From: Bradyrhizobium symbiodeficiens
GTDB lineage: Bacteria > Pseudomonadota > Alphaproteobacteria > Rhizobiales > Xanthobacteraceae
Assembly: GCF_002266465.3 (NCBI RefSeq)
Contig: NZ_CP029427.2
Coordinates: 932,501 to 996,500 of the forward strand
DNA length: 64,000 bases
Direction of reading: 5' to 3'
Part shown: positions 1 to 9,834 of the stretch, in pieces
Numbering within the stretch: the first letter of the stretch is position 1
How the letters are laid out: every line of letters begins with the position of its first letter
The notes under the pieces: generated by a model
What the model saw: the letters and a program-made list of their open reading frames with translations, nothing else
Told to the model about the DNA's origin: nothing
The model's database searches: none
Made by a program: the position numbers and the translations under genes

Positions 1-1741
<1,741 letters not shown>

Positions 1742-1793
1742 GGGCGGATTCCGATGATGCAGAATTGTTGTGAGACGCGCGTGTCTATCAGCT

Positions 1794-1883
1794 CGTCATG
1801 GCCGGGCTTGACCCGGCCATCCCCGACTTGCGGCTGGCGACTGTGTCAAGACGTGGATGCCCGGGTCAAGCCCGGGCATGACG
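1794..1883. repeat. Palindromic intergenic repeat, family A copy 1
   Basis: About 90 bp that can fold into a long imperfect hairpin: the left arm CGTCATGGCCGGGCTTG is matched by its inverted copy CAAGCCCGGGCATGACG at the right end, with further GC-rich pairing inside. Near-identical elements occur at 2752-2840 and 41911-41999. It lies between the SAF oxidoreductase and the PhyH gene. Confidence 0.85.
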
Positions 1884-1907
1884 ACTGAGGATGTTGCGCG
1901 AGGAGTT

Positions 1908-2708
1908 CTATTCCGCCGCCTGCCGCGGCGCACGTGCGAGGCGCAGCAGCGCGTCGTCGTCCACCGTCTTGATCGGGGCGAAGTCGCGATGCGCGATGTA
2001 GTCCGGCCGCGTGGGATTGCGGATGTGGTTCGAAACCGCGTTCAGCGTCAGGTACACGATCTTACGCGGGAAGGGCGTGATGTTGCCGGCCGAACCGTGC
2101 ACGAGATTGCCGTGAAACATCAGCATACCGCCGGGCTTTCCGGTCGGCGCCACGATGCCGCCCTGCGCGACCAGCCGCGTCACGGTGGCCTCGTCCAGCG
2201 TCCACAGCGGATAGGATGTGGTGGCGAGGTCGTGCGAGGCTTCGAGATCGCCGGCGTTCTGGCTGCGCGGCACCAGCATCAGGGGGCCGTTGATCGGCAT
2301 CACCTCGTCGAGGAAGATCGCGATGTTCATGGCGCGCGGCTCCGGCATGCCGTCGTCGCGCTTCCAGGTGCCGTAGTCCTGGTGCCACTGCCAGACGTCG
2401 CCGGTGAAAGCCGATTTCGCGTTGATCTTGAACTGATGCATGTAGACCGGCTCGCCGAACAGCTGCTCGACCGGGTCGATCATGCGCGGATGGGCGCCGA
2501 GGAGGCCGAACGCCTCGTTGTAGAGATGCGCGGCAAACGCCGTGCGCGGCGCGCCGCTCTTCTCGCGCCAGACCTCGGGCCGGTCGGCATCGTAAATGCC
2601 GACCGCCTCGCGCGCGAGGAAATCGACCTCCTCCGGGCTGAACAGCTCGGGCAAAAACAGCCAGCCCTCGCGGTGGAAGAACTCCAATTGCTCCTGAGAC
2701 AGTCTCAT
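1908..2708 (-). CDS. Phytanoyl-CoA dioxygenase (PhyH) family protein
   Basis: 266 aa, the usual size for bacterial PhyH proteins, which are cytosolic Fe(II)/2-oxoglutarate oxygenases that hydroxylate small substrates. The metal-binding HxD is H109-Q-D111 in WQWHQDYGTW. A distal histidine is at about 204 (NLVHGS), and an arginine at about 215 (PFPRK) can hold 2-oxoglutarate. All catalytic residues are therefore present. An AGGAGGAC ribosome site precedes the ATG. It is grouped with the GntR regulator upstream and the SAF dehydrogenase downstream. The substrate is unknown; the family name does not imply phytanoyl-CoA here. Confidence 0.85.
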   Translation of the reverse strand: MRLSQEQLEFFHREGWLFLPELFSPEEVDFLAREAVGIYDADRPEVWREKSGAPRTAFAAHLYNEAFGLLGAHPRMIDPVEQLFGEPVYMHQFKINAKSAFTGDVWQWHQDYGTWKRDDGMPEPRAMNIAIFLDEVMPINGPLMLVPRSQNAGDLEASHDLATTSYPLWTLDEATVTRLVAQGGIVAPTGKPGGMLMFHGNLVHGSAGNITPFPRKIVYLTLNAVSNHIRNPTRPDYIAHRDFAPIKTVDDDALLRLARAPRQAAE

Positions 2709-2751
2709 GGGTCGTCCTCCTGTTTTGTTTTTGTTGTCGTATTTTCTCTGC

Positions 2752-2840
2752 CGTCATGGCCGGGCTTGACCCGGCCATCCACGTCTTTCGTTCCACGTCC
2801 AGGAAGAACGTGGATGCCCGGGACAAGCCCGGGCATGACG
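2752..2840. repeat. Palindromic intergenic repeat, family A copy 2
   Basis: Same family as 1794-1883, with arms CGTCATGGCCGGGCTTGAC and GACAAGCCCGGGCATGACG. It fills most of the gap between the PhyH gene and the GntR regulator and could affect read-through or mRNA stability between them. Confidence 0.85.
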
Positions 2841-2857
2841 GCGACGGAGATCGTGGG

Positions 2858-3535
2858 TTACGCCGCCGCGTCCTTCGTCGCCCTCAATCTCTCCTCAGTC
2901 ATCCGTCCCGCCGTCTGTGCATGCGACAGCGCCGCGCGTTCGGCCGCATTCGCATCACCGCTGAGAATGTATCCGGCGATGCCGGCATGCTCCGCCCAGG
3001 CGCTGCCGCGATAGTCGAGCTCGGACAGCACCGTCGCCATCGAGCGGCGCATATGCGGCCATTGCGGTGCGATGGTCTCCTCGATTACGGGATTGCCGGC
3101 GAGCTGATAGATCGCGCGGTGAAAATCGACGTCGCGCACGATCAGCTCTGCGAGTGTCGTGTTGCGGTCGATGCCGCGTCCGGCGGCGAGTGCCGCTTCC
3201 AGCCGCGCGCGGCCGGCCGCGTCATATCCCGCGCGTTCAGCCGCGAGCCGGGCGGCCAGCGCGTCGATCGCGCCCCGGACCTCGTAGAGTTGGCGGATGC
3301 GCGCGGGATCGAGCTGAGTGACCTCGAAGCCGCGTTTGCCGCTCTCGGCGACCAGACCCTGGCGGTGGAGCAGGTGCAGCGCATGCGAGACAGGCTGGCG
3401 CGAGACGCCGAGCTTGTCGGCCAGCTCGTTCTGCCGGATGCGTTGGCCGGGCTGAAGCGTGCGGTCGGAGATCGCCTCCAGGATTCGGGCATAGACCTGA
3501 TCGATCAGGTTCGGGAGCGGGTCGAGGGGGATCAC
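2858..3535 (-). CDS. GntR-family (FCD/FadR-type) transcriptional regulator
   Basis: A GTG start at 3535 gives 225 aa beginning VIPLDPLPNLIDQVYARILE. It has an AGGAG ribosome site 8 bases upstream, and it leaves the 22-bp palindrome at 3554-3575 in the untranslated region. An upstream ATG in the same frame at 3604 would translate through the palindrome and is less likely. A winged helix lies at about residues 10-75 (GVSRQPVSHALHLLHRQGLV recognition region). The all-helical FCD ligand-binding domain follows, with the metal/ligand pattern DVDFH...H typical of the family. It sits between the hydrolase pair and the PhyH/SAF/TRAP genes, so it is probably the local regulator and autoregulated. Confidence 0.88.
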   Translation of the reverse strand: MIPLDPLPNLIDQVYARILEAISDRTLQPGQRIRQNELADKLGVSRQPVSHALHLLHRQGLVAESGKRGFEVTQLDPARIRQLYEVRGAIDALAARLAAERAGYDAAGRARLEAALAAGRGIDRNTTLAELIVRDVDFHRAIYQLAGNPVIEETIAPQWPHMRRSMATVLSELDYRGSAWAEHAGIAGYILSGDANAAERAALSHAQTAGRMTEERLRATKDAAA

Positions 3536-3553
3536 GCCAGCGGCTCCTGCGAG

Positions 3554-3575
3554 CGAATACGGAATTCCGTATTCG
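3554..3575. promoter_or_regulatory. Perfect 22-bp palindrome, probable GntR operator
   Basis: The 11-bp half-site CGAATACGGAA is followed immediately by its exact inverted copy. It lies 18 bp upstream of the GTG start of the GntR gene, where bound protein would block transcription or initiation. FCD-type GntR proteins commonly bind short palindromes of this kind next to their own genes. Confidence 0.75.
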
Positions 3576-3701
3576 AGGGTATTGCAGGAGGGGAAGGGCG
3601 TCAAGGCAGCCCATTTTAGACCTGCTAAGCCACTGATTTCATTGGGGTGGCCTGCTGTGCATGGGGTTGTTTTCGCAGAAAAAGGGTTCGGAAGGGAGGA
3701 C

Positions 3702-4514
3702 CTACTCCGCCAGAAACACGCTCACCCGCTCCCCGAACTCCAGCGGGGCCTGCTCGAACATCCAGTGGCCGGCGTTCGGAATCACCGCCGTCTTGCTCCC
3801 CGTGATGTGCTCGGCCAGCACGCGCCACATCACCGACAGGCTGCCGGTGGTAGCGCCGCCGCCGATCAGCAGCGTCGGGGTCTTGATCGCCTGCGCATCG
3901 CTCAGCGTGTAGGGCCGGCGCTGCTCGTTGATCTGGCCGAGGAACGTCAGCGCGTTGTCGCGCAGCTGCTGCTTGGCCGCCGCGGGCACGCGCCGCCACG
4001 AGCCGTCGCCCTCGATGCCCTCGTAGAAATTCTGCAGCGCGCCCTCGATATCGCCGGCACGGATCATCTCGACCGATCGCGCGGTGCGCGCCGCCAGCGG
4101 CGGATGCGCGGGCGTGCCTTCCGGCACCGGCAGGGATGCGTCGAGATCGCCGCCCGGCTCGGCCAGCACCAGCTTCCGCACCAGATCCGGCCGGGCCTGC
4201 GCCACGCGAAACGCGATGTGACCGCCGCGCGAATGGCCCATCAGGTCGACCGGTCCGGGCTTGATCTGCTCGATGAAGGCGATCACATCCGAGACGTGCT
4301 GCGCCATCTTGTAGTCGTCGCCGACGGCGTCCCAATGCTCGGGGAAGAAATGCCGCAGGCTGACCGAGATCACGCGATGGCTCTTCGACAGCGGCCCGAG
4401 CACCGCATACCAGGTGCGGAAGTCGCCGAGCGTGCCGTGCACGCAGACCAGCGGATGACCCTCTCCGACTTCGAGATAGGCCATGTCGTAACCGTTGACG
4501 CGAAAGGTCTGCAT
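3702..4514 (-). CDS. Alpha/beta hydrolase (copy 1 of tandem pair)
   Basis: 270 aa, one-domain alpha/beta hydrolase. The nucleophile is in GHSRGGH (about residues 98-104), an oxyanion HG is in VCVHGTLGD near the N-terminus, and the catalytic His is in PNAGHWMFEQAP near the C-terminus. It has no signal peptide, so it is cytosolic. It starts two bases after the stop of the homologous gene 4517-5335 and must be co-transcribed with it. The substrate (ester, lactone or C-C bond) cannot be inferred from motifs. Confidence 0.85.
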   Translation of the reverse strand: MQTFRVNGYDMAYLEVGEGHPLVCVHGTLGDFRTWYAVLGPLSKSHRVISVSLRHFFPEHWDAVGDDYKMAQHVSDVIAFIEQIKPGPVDLMGHSRGGHIAFRVAQARPDLVRKLVLAEPGGDLDASLPVPEGTPAHPPLAARTARSVEMIRAGDIEGALQNFYEGIEGDGSWRRVPAAAKQQLRDNALTFLGQINEQRRPYTLSDAQAIKTPTLLIGGGATTGSLSVMWRVLAEHITGSKTAVIPNAGHWMFEQAPLEFGERVSVFLAE

Positions 4515-4516
4515 GA

Positions 4517-5335
4517 TCAGCTCGCCAGAAAATCCAGGACGACTTCGGAGTATTTCTGCGGCGCCTGCTCGAACATCGGATGCGTCGCGTTGGGAATTAT
4601 CGCCGTCTTGGAGTAAGGCACATGCGCGGCGAGCGCATGCAGCACCTTCGGCAGCAGGCCCTTGGTCCGCGCCCCCAGGATGAACAGCGTCGGCATCTTG
4701 ATCGCCTCCGCATCTGCCTTCGAGAATGGCGGACGATTGTCGCGGACCTGGCCGATCAGGGTCGTGGCGTTGTCGCGCAGGTTCTGCTTCACCAGGGCTG
4801 GCAGCCGAGGCCAGGTGCCGGCGCCTTCCAGCGTGTCGACGAAGACGGCGAGGCCGCCGTCGACATCGCCGGCCGCGATCTTCTCGGCCGAGGCCGTGAA
4901 GCGCGCCAGCAACGGCGAGGGACCGCCGGCATAGTCGGGGTCGAGGCTCGCATCGAGCTCACCGCCCGGTTCGGCCAGCACCAGCCGCCGCAGCAGGTCC
5001 GGCCGGCGCTGCGCTACGCGGAAGCAGATGTGGCCGCCGCGGGAATGGCCCATCAGGTCGACCGGGCCGAGGTCGAGCTTCTCGATGAAGGCGATGACGT
5101 CGCTGACATGCTGGGCGATCGAATAGGTGTCGCCAACACCATCCCATTTCTCCGGAAAGAAGTGCCGCAGGCTGACGGCGATCACCCGATGCCGCTGGGT
5201 CAGCGGGCCGAGCACGCAGCCCCAGACACGGAAGTCGTTGAGCGAGCCGTGCACGCAGGCCAGCGGCGGCCGGCCGCTGTCCTCGCCCACGTCGAGATAG
5301 GGCATGTCGTAACCGTTGACGTGGAGGCTTTGCAT
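4517..5335 (-). CDS. Alpha/beta hydrolase (copy 2 of tandem pair)
   Basis: 272 aa from the ATG at 5335 (MQSLHVNGYDMPYLDVGED), aligning end to end with the downstream paralog. A TTG further upstream (5407) would add 24 residues that the paralog lacks. It has GHSRGGH nucleophile elbow, CVHGSLND oxyanion loop and PNATHPMFEQAP histidine region. It is the first gene of the minus-strand group that continues into GntR, PhyH, SAF dehydrogenase and TRAP binding protein. The two hydrolases differ most in the cap region, suggesting different substrates. Confidence 0.85.
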   Translation of the reverse strand: MQSLHVNGYDMPYLDVGEDSGRPPLACVHGSLNDFRVWGCVLGPLTQRHRVIAVSLRHFFPEKWDGVGDTYSIAQHVSDVIAFIEKLDLGPVDLMGHSRGGHICFRVAQRRPDLLRRLVLAEPGGELDASLDPDYAGGPSPLLARFTASAEKIAAGDVDGGLAVFVDTLEGAGTWPRLPALVKQNLRDNATTLIGQVRDNRPPFSKADAEAIKMPTLFILGARTKGLLPKVLHALAAHVPYSKTAIIPNATHPMFEQAPQKYSEVVLDFLAS

Positions 5336-5472
5336 TCGGGACTCGCGAGGCGGGCGGAACTCCTGTGCAAGATTCCCGGAAACCGGGTGGATCGCAACTA
5401 TTTCCAAGCCTAGATTTCGCCCGAGATCACATTGGGGGCATGCGACGGCAACGCAAGCTCAGGAAACAGGCC

Positions 5473-6015
5473 ATGACCGACCAGCATTTCGCCCTGTTCG
5501 ACACCAGGATCGGCCTCTGCGCCGTCGCCTGGGGCCCGCGCGGCATCAACGGGACGCAATTGCCGATGGGCGGCGAGCAGAAGATCCGCACCCGCATCAG
5601 CCAGCGCCACGGTGATGCCATCGAGGCCGAGCCGACCGCCGAGGTGCGGCAGGCGATCGACCGCATCGTCAAGCTGCTCGCGGGCGAGCCTGACGATCTC
5701 ACCGACATTCCGCTCGATCTCGACGGCGTGCCTGACTTCAACCGCGGCGTCTACGAGATCGCCCGCGCCATTCCGCCCGGCAAGACCGTCACCTATGGCG
5801 ACATCGCCAGGCAGCTCGGCGGCGTGCAGCTGTCGCGCGACGTCGGCCAGGCGCTCGGCCACAACCCGTGCCCGATCGTCGTGCCCTGCCACCGCGTGCT
5901 CGCCGCCGGCAACAAGCCCGGCGGCTTCTCGGCCAATGGCGGCGTGGTGACGAAGCTGAAGATGCTGGAGATCGAAGGCGCGCTGGTGAACCACACGCCG
6001 AGTTTGTTTGACTGA
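5473..6015 (+). CDS. ogt: Methylated-DNA--[protein]-cysteine S-methyltransferase
   Basis: 180 aa from the ATG at 5473, preceded by AGGAAAC. The C-terminal domain carries the active-site motif VVPCHRV, whose Cys accepts the alkyl group from O6-alkylguanine, and a downstream GGFSANGG loop. An HTH-like part (GKTVTYGDIARQLGG) binds DNA. The protein acts once per molecule, in the cytosol. The N-terminal portion (HFALFDTRIGLCAVAWGPRG) fits the Ogt rather than the Ada type. In-frame upstream ATGs exist but have weaker ribosome sites. Confidence 0.88.
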   Translation: MTDQHFALFDTRIGLCAVAWGPRGINGTQLPMGGEQKIRTRISQRHGDAIEAEPTAEVRQAIDRIVKLLAGEPDDLTDIPLDLDGVPDFNRGVYEIARAIPPGKTVTYGDIARQLGGVQLSRDVGQALGHNPCPIVVPCHRVLAAGNKPGGFSANGGVVTKLKMLEIEGALVNHTPSLFD

Positions 6016-6034
6016 GGCGGCTTGCGCTGGCGTC

Positions 6035-6124
6035 GTAGGGTGGGCAAAGCCAAGCGTGCCCACCACATCGATCGTAACGAGGAAAAATGGTGGGCACGGC
6101 GCTTTGCGCCTTTGCCCACCCTAC
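6035..6124. repeat. Palindromic intergenic repeat, family C copy 1
   Basis: The arms GTAGGGTGGGCAAAG and CTTTGCCCACCCTAC are exact inverted copies flanking an imperfectly paired middle containing GTGCCCACCA / TGGTGGGCAC. Related elements lie at 14816-14929 and 17468-17562. It sits between the convergent ogt and acyl-CoA synthetase genes and could act as a bidirectional transcription or RNA-stability element. Confidence 0.85.
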
Positions 6125-6134
6125 AAGTACCAGC

Positions 6135-7679
6135 CTAAATTTTCGCCGCCGTCTTAGGCCAGTATTTGTCCCGCAGATGCCGCTTCACCAGCTTGCCGGT
6201 GGGCGTGCGCGGCAGCTCGGGTTCGAAGTCGATCGAGCGCGGGCATTTGATCGCCGACAGCCGCGTCTTGCAGTAGGCGATCAAATCGGCCTCGAGCGCC
6301 TTGCCGGCACGAGCCATGTCGTGCGGCTGCACCACCGCCTTCACCTCTTCGCCCATCTCCTCGTTCGGCACGCCGAACACGGCGACATCGGCAACGTCGG
6401 GGTGGGTGATCAGCACGTCCTCGGTCTCTTGCGGATAGATGTTCACGCCGCCGGAGATGATCATGTAGGACTTGCGGTCGGTGAGATAGAGGAAGCCGTC
6501 CTTGTCGAGATAGCCGACGTCGCCGAGCGTGGACCAGCCCTTGGCGTTGTAGGCTTTCTTCGTCTTCTCGACGTCGTTGTGATAGGTGAACGCGGGGGCG
6601 TCGGCGAAATAGACCGTGCCGATCTCGCCGGTCGGTTGCTCCTCGTCGTTCTCGTCGAGAATCTTGATCTTGCCGACCACGGCGCGGCCGACGCTGCCGC
6701 GATGCTCCAGCCATTGCTGCGAGTTGCAGACGGTGACGCCATTGCCTTCCGAGCCGGCATAATACTCGATCAGGATCGGTCCCCACCACTCGATCATCTT
6801 CGCTTTCACGTCGACCGGGCAAGGCGCGGCGGCGTGGATCGCGCCCTTGAGCGTGGAAACGTCGTATTTGGTGCGGACTTCGTTGGGCAGCTTCAGCATG
6901 CGCACGAACATGGTCGGCACCAGCTGCGACTGCGTGACCTTGTGTGCCTCGACCAACTTCAGGAATTCTTCGGCGTCGAAGTGCTCCATGATGATGGAGG
7001 TGCCGCCGAGCACGATCGCCATCATGTTGAAGCGCAAGGGAGCTGCGTGATAGAGCGGTGCCGGCGAGAGATAGGTGCTGTCGGCGTTCATGCCGCACAT
7101 GTCGGCGCAGAGCACGCGCAGGAAGGCGTTCGGCGCGTCGATCCTGTTGCCCTCGAAGGCCTTCTTGATGCCCTTCGGGCGGCCGGTGGTGCCGGACGAA
7201 TACAGCATGTCGTAGCCGGCGACCTCGTCGGCGATCGGCGTGGTCGGCTGCGCGGCGGCCTCCTTGTCGTAGGAGCGGAAGCCGGGCAGCGGGTCGTCCA
7301 TCATGTAGAAGAGCGGCTCGCCGGCGGCGCCCTTGACGAGATCCTTGATCTGATCGGCGCATTTCGGCGTGGTGATCACGATTTTGGCGCCGCAATCGGC
7401 GATGATGTAGTCGATCTCGTCCTGCTTCAGATAGCGGCTGATCGCGGTGTAATAGAGTCCGCTCCGCTGCGCGGCCCAGCACAGCTCCATGAAGGCGAGG
7501 CGATTCTCCATCAGCAGAGCGATGTGGTCGCCAGCCTTGAGGCCGAGCGAGCGGAACAGCTGAGCGCCCTGGTTCGAAAGCTCGTCGAGCTCGCGATAGG
7601 TGATCGCCTTGCCGGTCCCGGCCATTCGGTAGGCGATCTTGTCGGGCGTGGTCTTTGCGTGGATGGAGGGGTGGGTCAT
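6135..7679 (-). CDS. Acyl-CoA synthetase (AMP-binding, ANL superfamily)
   Basis: 514 aa. The P-loop-like motif YSSGTTGRPKG (about residue 160), a YAGSEGNGVT adenylate motif and a C-terminal GEIGTVYF...YLTDRKSYMIISGG hinge are all present. The catalytic lysine region PRTPTGKLVKRHL is near the end. The enzyme activates a carboxylic acid to its CoA thioester through an acyl-adenylate in the cytosol. It reads away from the TetR gene, together with the thiolase upstream of it, so it probably feeds the same beta-oxidation-like route. Chain length or aromatic specificity is not readable. Confidence 0.9.
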   Translation of the reverse strand: MTHPSIHAKTTPDKIAYRMAGTGKAITYRELDELSNQGAQLFRSLGLKAGDHIALLMENRLAFMELCWAAQRSGLYYTAISRYLKQDEIDYIIADCGAKIVITTPKCADQIKDLVKGAAGEPLFYMMDDPLPGFRSYDKEAAAQPTTPIADEVAGYDMLYSSGTTGRPKGIKKAFEGNRIDAPNAFLRVLCADMCGMNADSTYLSPAPLYHAAPLRFNMMAIVLGGTSIIMEHFDAEEFLKLVEAHKVTQSQLVPTMFVRMLKLPNEVRTKYDVSTLKGAIHAAAPCPVDVKAKMIEWWGPILIEYYAGSEGNGVTVCNSQQWLEHRGSVGRAVVGKIKILDENDEEQPTGEIGTVYFADAPAFTYHNDVEKTKKAYNAKGWSTLGDVGYLDKDGFLYLTDRKSYMIISGGVNIYPQETEDVLITHPDVADVAVFGVPNEEMGEEVKAVVQPHDMARAGKALEADLIAYCKTRLSAIKCPRSIDFEPELPRTPTGKLVKRHLRDKYWPKTAAKI

Positions 7680-7694
7680 GGCGTTTCCTCAAAA

Positions 7695-7786
7695 CGCGAA
7701 TGGCGAGCAGCGAAAGGCGAATAGGGAAGAAGGGTAAACCTCTCTTCGCCTAGTCACCATTCGCAACTCGCCACTCACTACTCGCT
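7695..7786. repeat. Palindromic intergenic repeat, family E
   Basis: Imperfect inverted repeat between the acyl-CoA synthetase and the thiolase, with CGAATGGCGAGCAGCG on the left and the related inverse CACCATTCGCAACTCGCCACT on the right. The short motifs GCGAATGG and GGCGAGT recur. Only one copy of this family is in the window. Confidence 0.6.
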
Positions 7787-7796
7787 TTTGTTTTTC

Positions 7797-8969
7797 TTAC
7801 AGCCGCTCCACGATCGTCACATTCGCCATGCCGCCACCTTCGCACATGGTCTGGAGGCCGTAGCGCTTGCCGCGCTGGTGCAGGGCGTGGACCAGCGTCG
7901 TCATCAGCTTGGTGCCGGAGCCGCCGAGCGGATGGCCGAGCGCGATGGCGCCGCCGTTGACGTTCAGGCGCGCCGGGTCGGCGCCGGTGGTCTTCAGCCA
8001 GCCGGTCGGCACCGAGGCAAAGGCCTCGTTGACCTCGAACAGGTCGATGTCGTCGATCTTCATGCCGGCCTTCTCGAGCGCGCGCTTGGTGGCGTGCAGG
8101 GGAGCGTCGAGCATGATGACGGGGTCGCCGCCGGTCATGGTCATGTGGTGGATGCGCGCCAGCGGTGTGACGCCGAGCTGCTTCAGCCCGCGCTCGTTCA
8201 CGACCATGACGCCGGAGGCGCCGTCGCAGATCTGGCTGGCGCTGGCGGCGCTGAGCTTGCCGTTCTCGGCGATCAGCTTGACGCCCTTGATGCCGTCGAG
8301 CGTGACGTCGAAGCGGATGCCCTCGTCGATGTGGTGGGTGTCCTTGCTGCCGTCGGCGCGGGTGATGTCGAGCGGCACGATCTCCTTCTTGAAGTGCCCG
8401 GCTTGCGTTGCCGCGATCGCGCGCTGATGGCTGTTATAGGAATATTGGTCCAGATCATCCTTCGACAGGCCGTACTTCTCGGCCATCATCTCGGCGCCGG
8501 TGAACTGGCTGAACACGATATTCGGATATCTCGCCTCGATGCCCGGGCTCTTGTAATTGCCGAAGCCGTTCTTGGCCGGCAGCTGCGAGGATAGACCCAT
8601 CGGCACGCGCGTCATCGATTCCACGCCGGCGGCGATCACGACGTCCATGGTGCCGGACATCACGGCCTGCGCGGCGAAATGCAGCGCCTGCTGCGAGGAG
8701 CCGCACTGGCGGTCGATCGAGGTGCCCGGCACGCTCTCCGGCAGCTTCGAGGCCATGATCGCATTGCGCGCGACATTGTTGGATTGCTCGCCGACCTGCA
8801 TGACGCAGCCCATGATCACGTCCTCGACCATGGCGGGATCGGCCTTGGTGCGGTCGACCAGCTCGTTCAGCACTTTTGCGGCGAGATCCGCCGGATGCCA
8901 GCCGGCGAGACGGCCCCCCTTGCGCCCGCCCGCGGTACGCGCAGCGGCGACGATGTATGCCTCGGCCAT
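7797..8969 (-). CDS. Acetyl-CoA C-acyltransferase (thiolase)
   Basis: 390 aa, full thiolase length. The nucleophilic Cys is in DRQCGSSQQA (about residue 88), the catalytic His in GHPLGGSG (about 347) and the second Cys in CEGGGMANV near the C-terminus. It cleaves 3-ketoacyl-CoA with CoA, the last step of a beta-oxidation cycle. It is divergent from the TetR gene and upstream of the acyl-CoA synthetase, from which a palindromic repeat separates it. The 151-bp intergenic region shared with tetR should hold both promoters. Confidence 0.93.
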   Translation of the reverse strand: MAEAYIVAAARTAGGRKGGRLAGWHPADLAAKVLNELVDRTKADPAMVEDVIMGCVMQVGEQSNNVARNAIMASKLPESVPGTSIDRQCGSSQQALHFAAQAVMSGTMDVVIAAGVESMTRVPMGLSSQLPAKNGFGNYKSPGIEARYPNIVFSQFTGAEMMAEKYGLSKDDLDQYSYNSHQRAIAATQAGHFKKEIVPLDITRADGSKDTHHIDEGIRFDVTLDGIKGVKLIAENGKLSAASASQICDGASGVMVVNERGLKQLGVTPLARIHHMTMTGGDPVIMLDAPLHATKRALEKAGMKIDDIDLFEVNEAFASVPTGWLKTTGADPARLNVNGGAIALGHPLGGSGTKLMTTLVHALHQRGKRYGLQTMCEGGGMANVTIVERL

Positions 8970-9120
8970 GTCGGTCTCTCCCTGAATTGCTCTGAATAGG
9001 CTGGTTGTCGCGGCGGATTAAAAGGGCGCGACGTGATTTAGTCAATCGATCAATTAACTCTTGTGATGAGGCGCTGCTTGCGCTTATCTGCGCCCTCTCG
9101 ACGCAGATTCAGGGATATCC

Positions 9121-9780
9121 GTGGTTACCAGCGTACCGAACAGGCTCCCGAGCGGAAAAAATTCCACGGCAGAGAAATTGCTCGTGGCCGCGAGCGAGTT
9201 GATGATCGAACGCTCCTCGATCGAGATTTCACTCAGCGACATCGCGCAGAAGTCGGGCGCCAACGCCGCGCTGGTCAAATATCATTTCGGCAACAAGGAC
9301 GGCCTGCTGCTGGCGCTGCTCGCGCGGGACGCGGCGACGGAGATGTCCAATCTCGAATATCTGCTGGCGCAACCGATCACGGCGACGGCGAAGCTGAAGC
9401 TGCATATCGCCGGCATCATCCGGGCCTATCACCGGTTCCCCTATATGAACCGGCTGATCCATTATCTCCTGCACGAGAGCGTCGCCGGCTCCGCCGACGA
9501 AGTCTCAAAGTTCTTCGTCGCGCCGCTGCTCGACTTTCACCGCCGCCTGCTCGCCGAGGGCGTCAGCCGCGGCGAGTTCCGCGCCACCGATCCGGTGCTG
9601 TTCTACACCAGCCTGATCGGCGCCTGCGATCACCTGTTCTTCGGCCGGCACGCGATGTCTCGCGCGACCGGCGTCGGCCCGGTCACCGACGACGTCTGCC
9701 GGCAATATATCAAGCACATGGAAACGCTGATCTGCGGCGGCATCCTCACGCAAGTCGAGGAAGCTGCCGCGGCCGGATAA
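9121..9780 (+). CDS. TetR-family transcriptional regulator
   Basis: 219 aa from a GTG start. The N-terminal HTH has the typical pattern IEISLSDIAQKSGANAALVK followed by YHFGNKDGLL. The C-terminal helical domain is the ligand-binding and dimerising part. It lies between the divergent thiolase/ligase pair and the co-directional SDR-crotonase-ligase-dehydrogenase genes, so it probably represses both arms in response to an acyl-CoA intermediate. That is inferred from position. AT-rich sequence at 9035-9060 containing ATCGAT with partial symmetry is the most operator-like part of the upstream gap. Confidence 0.9.
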   Translation: MVTSVPNRLPSGKNSTAEKLLVAASELMIERSSIEISLSDIAQKSGANAALVKYHFGNKDGLLLALLARDAATEMSNLEYLLAQPITATAKLKLHIAGIIRAYHRFPYMNRLIHYLLHESVAGSADEVSKFFVAPLLDFHRRLLAEGVSRGEFRATDPVLFYTSLIGACDHLFFGRHAMSRATGVGPVTDDVCRQYIKHMETLICGGILTQVEEAAAAG

Positions 9781-9834
9781 TCCGGCCGAGACTTTGAAGT
9801 CTAGAGAAGAAACGCCCAAGGAAAGGTACAAGCG

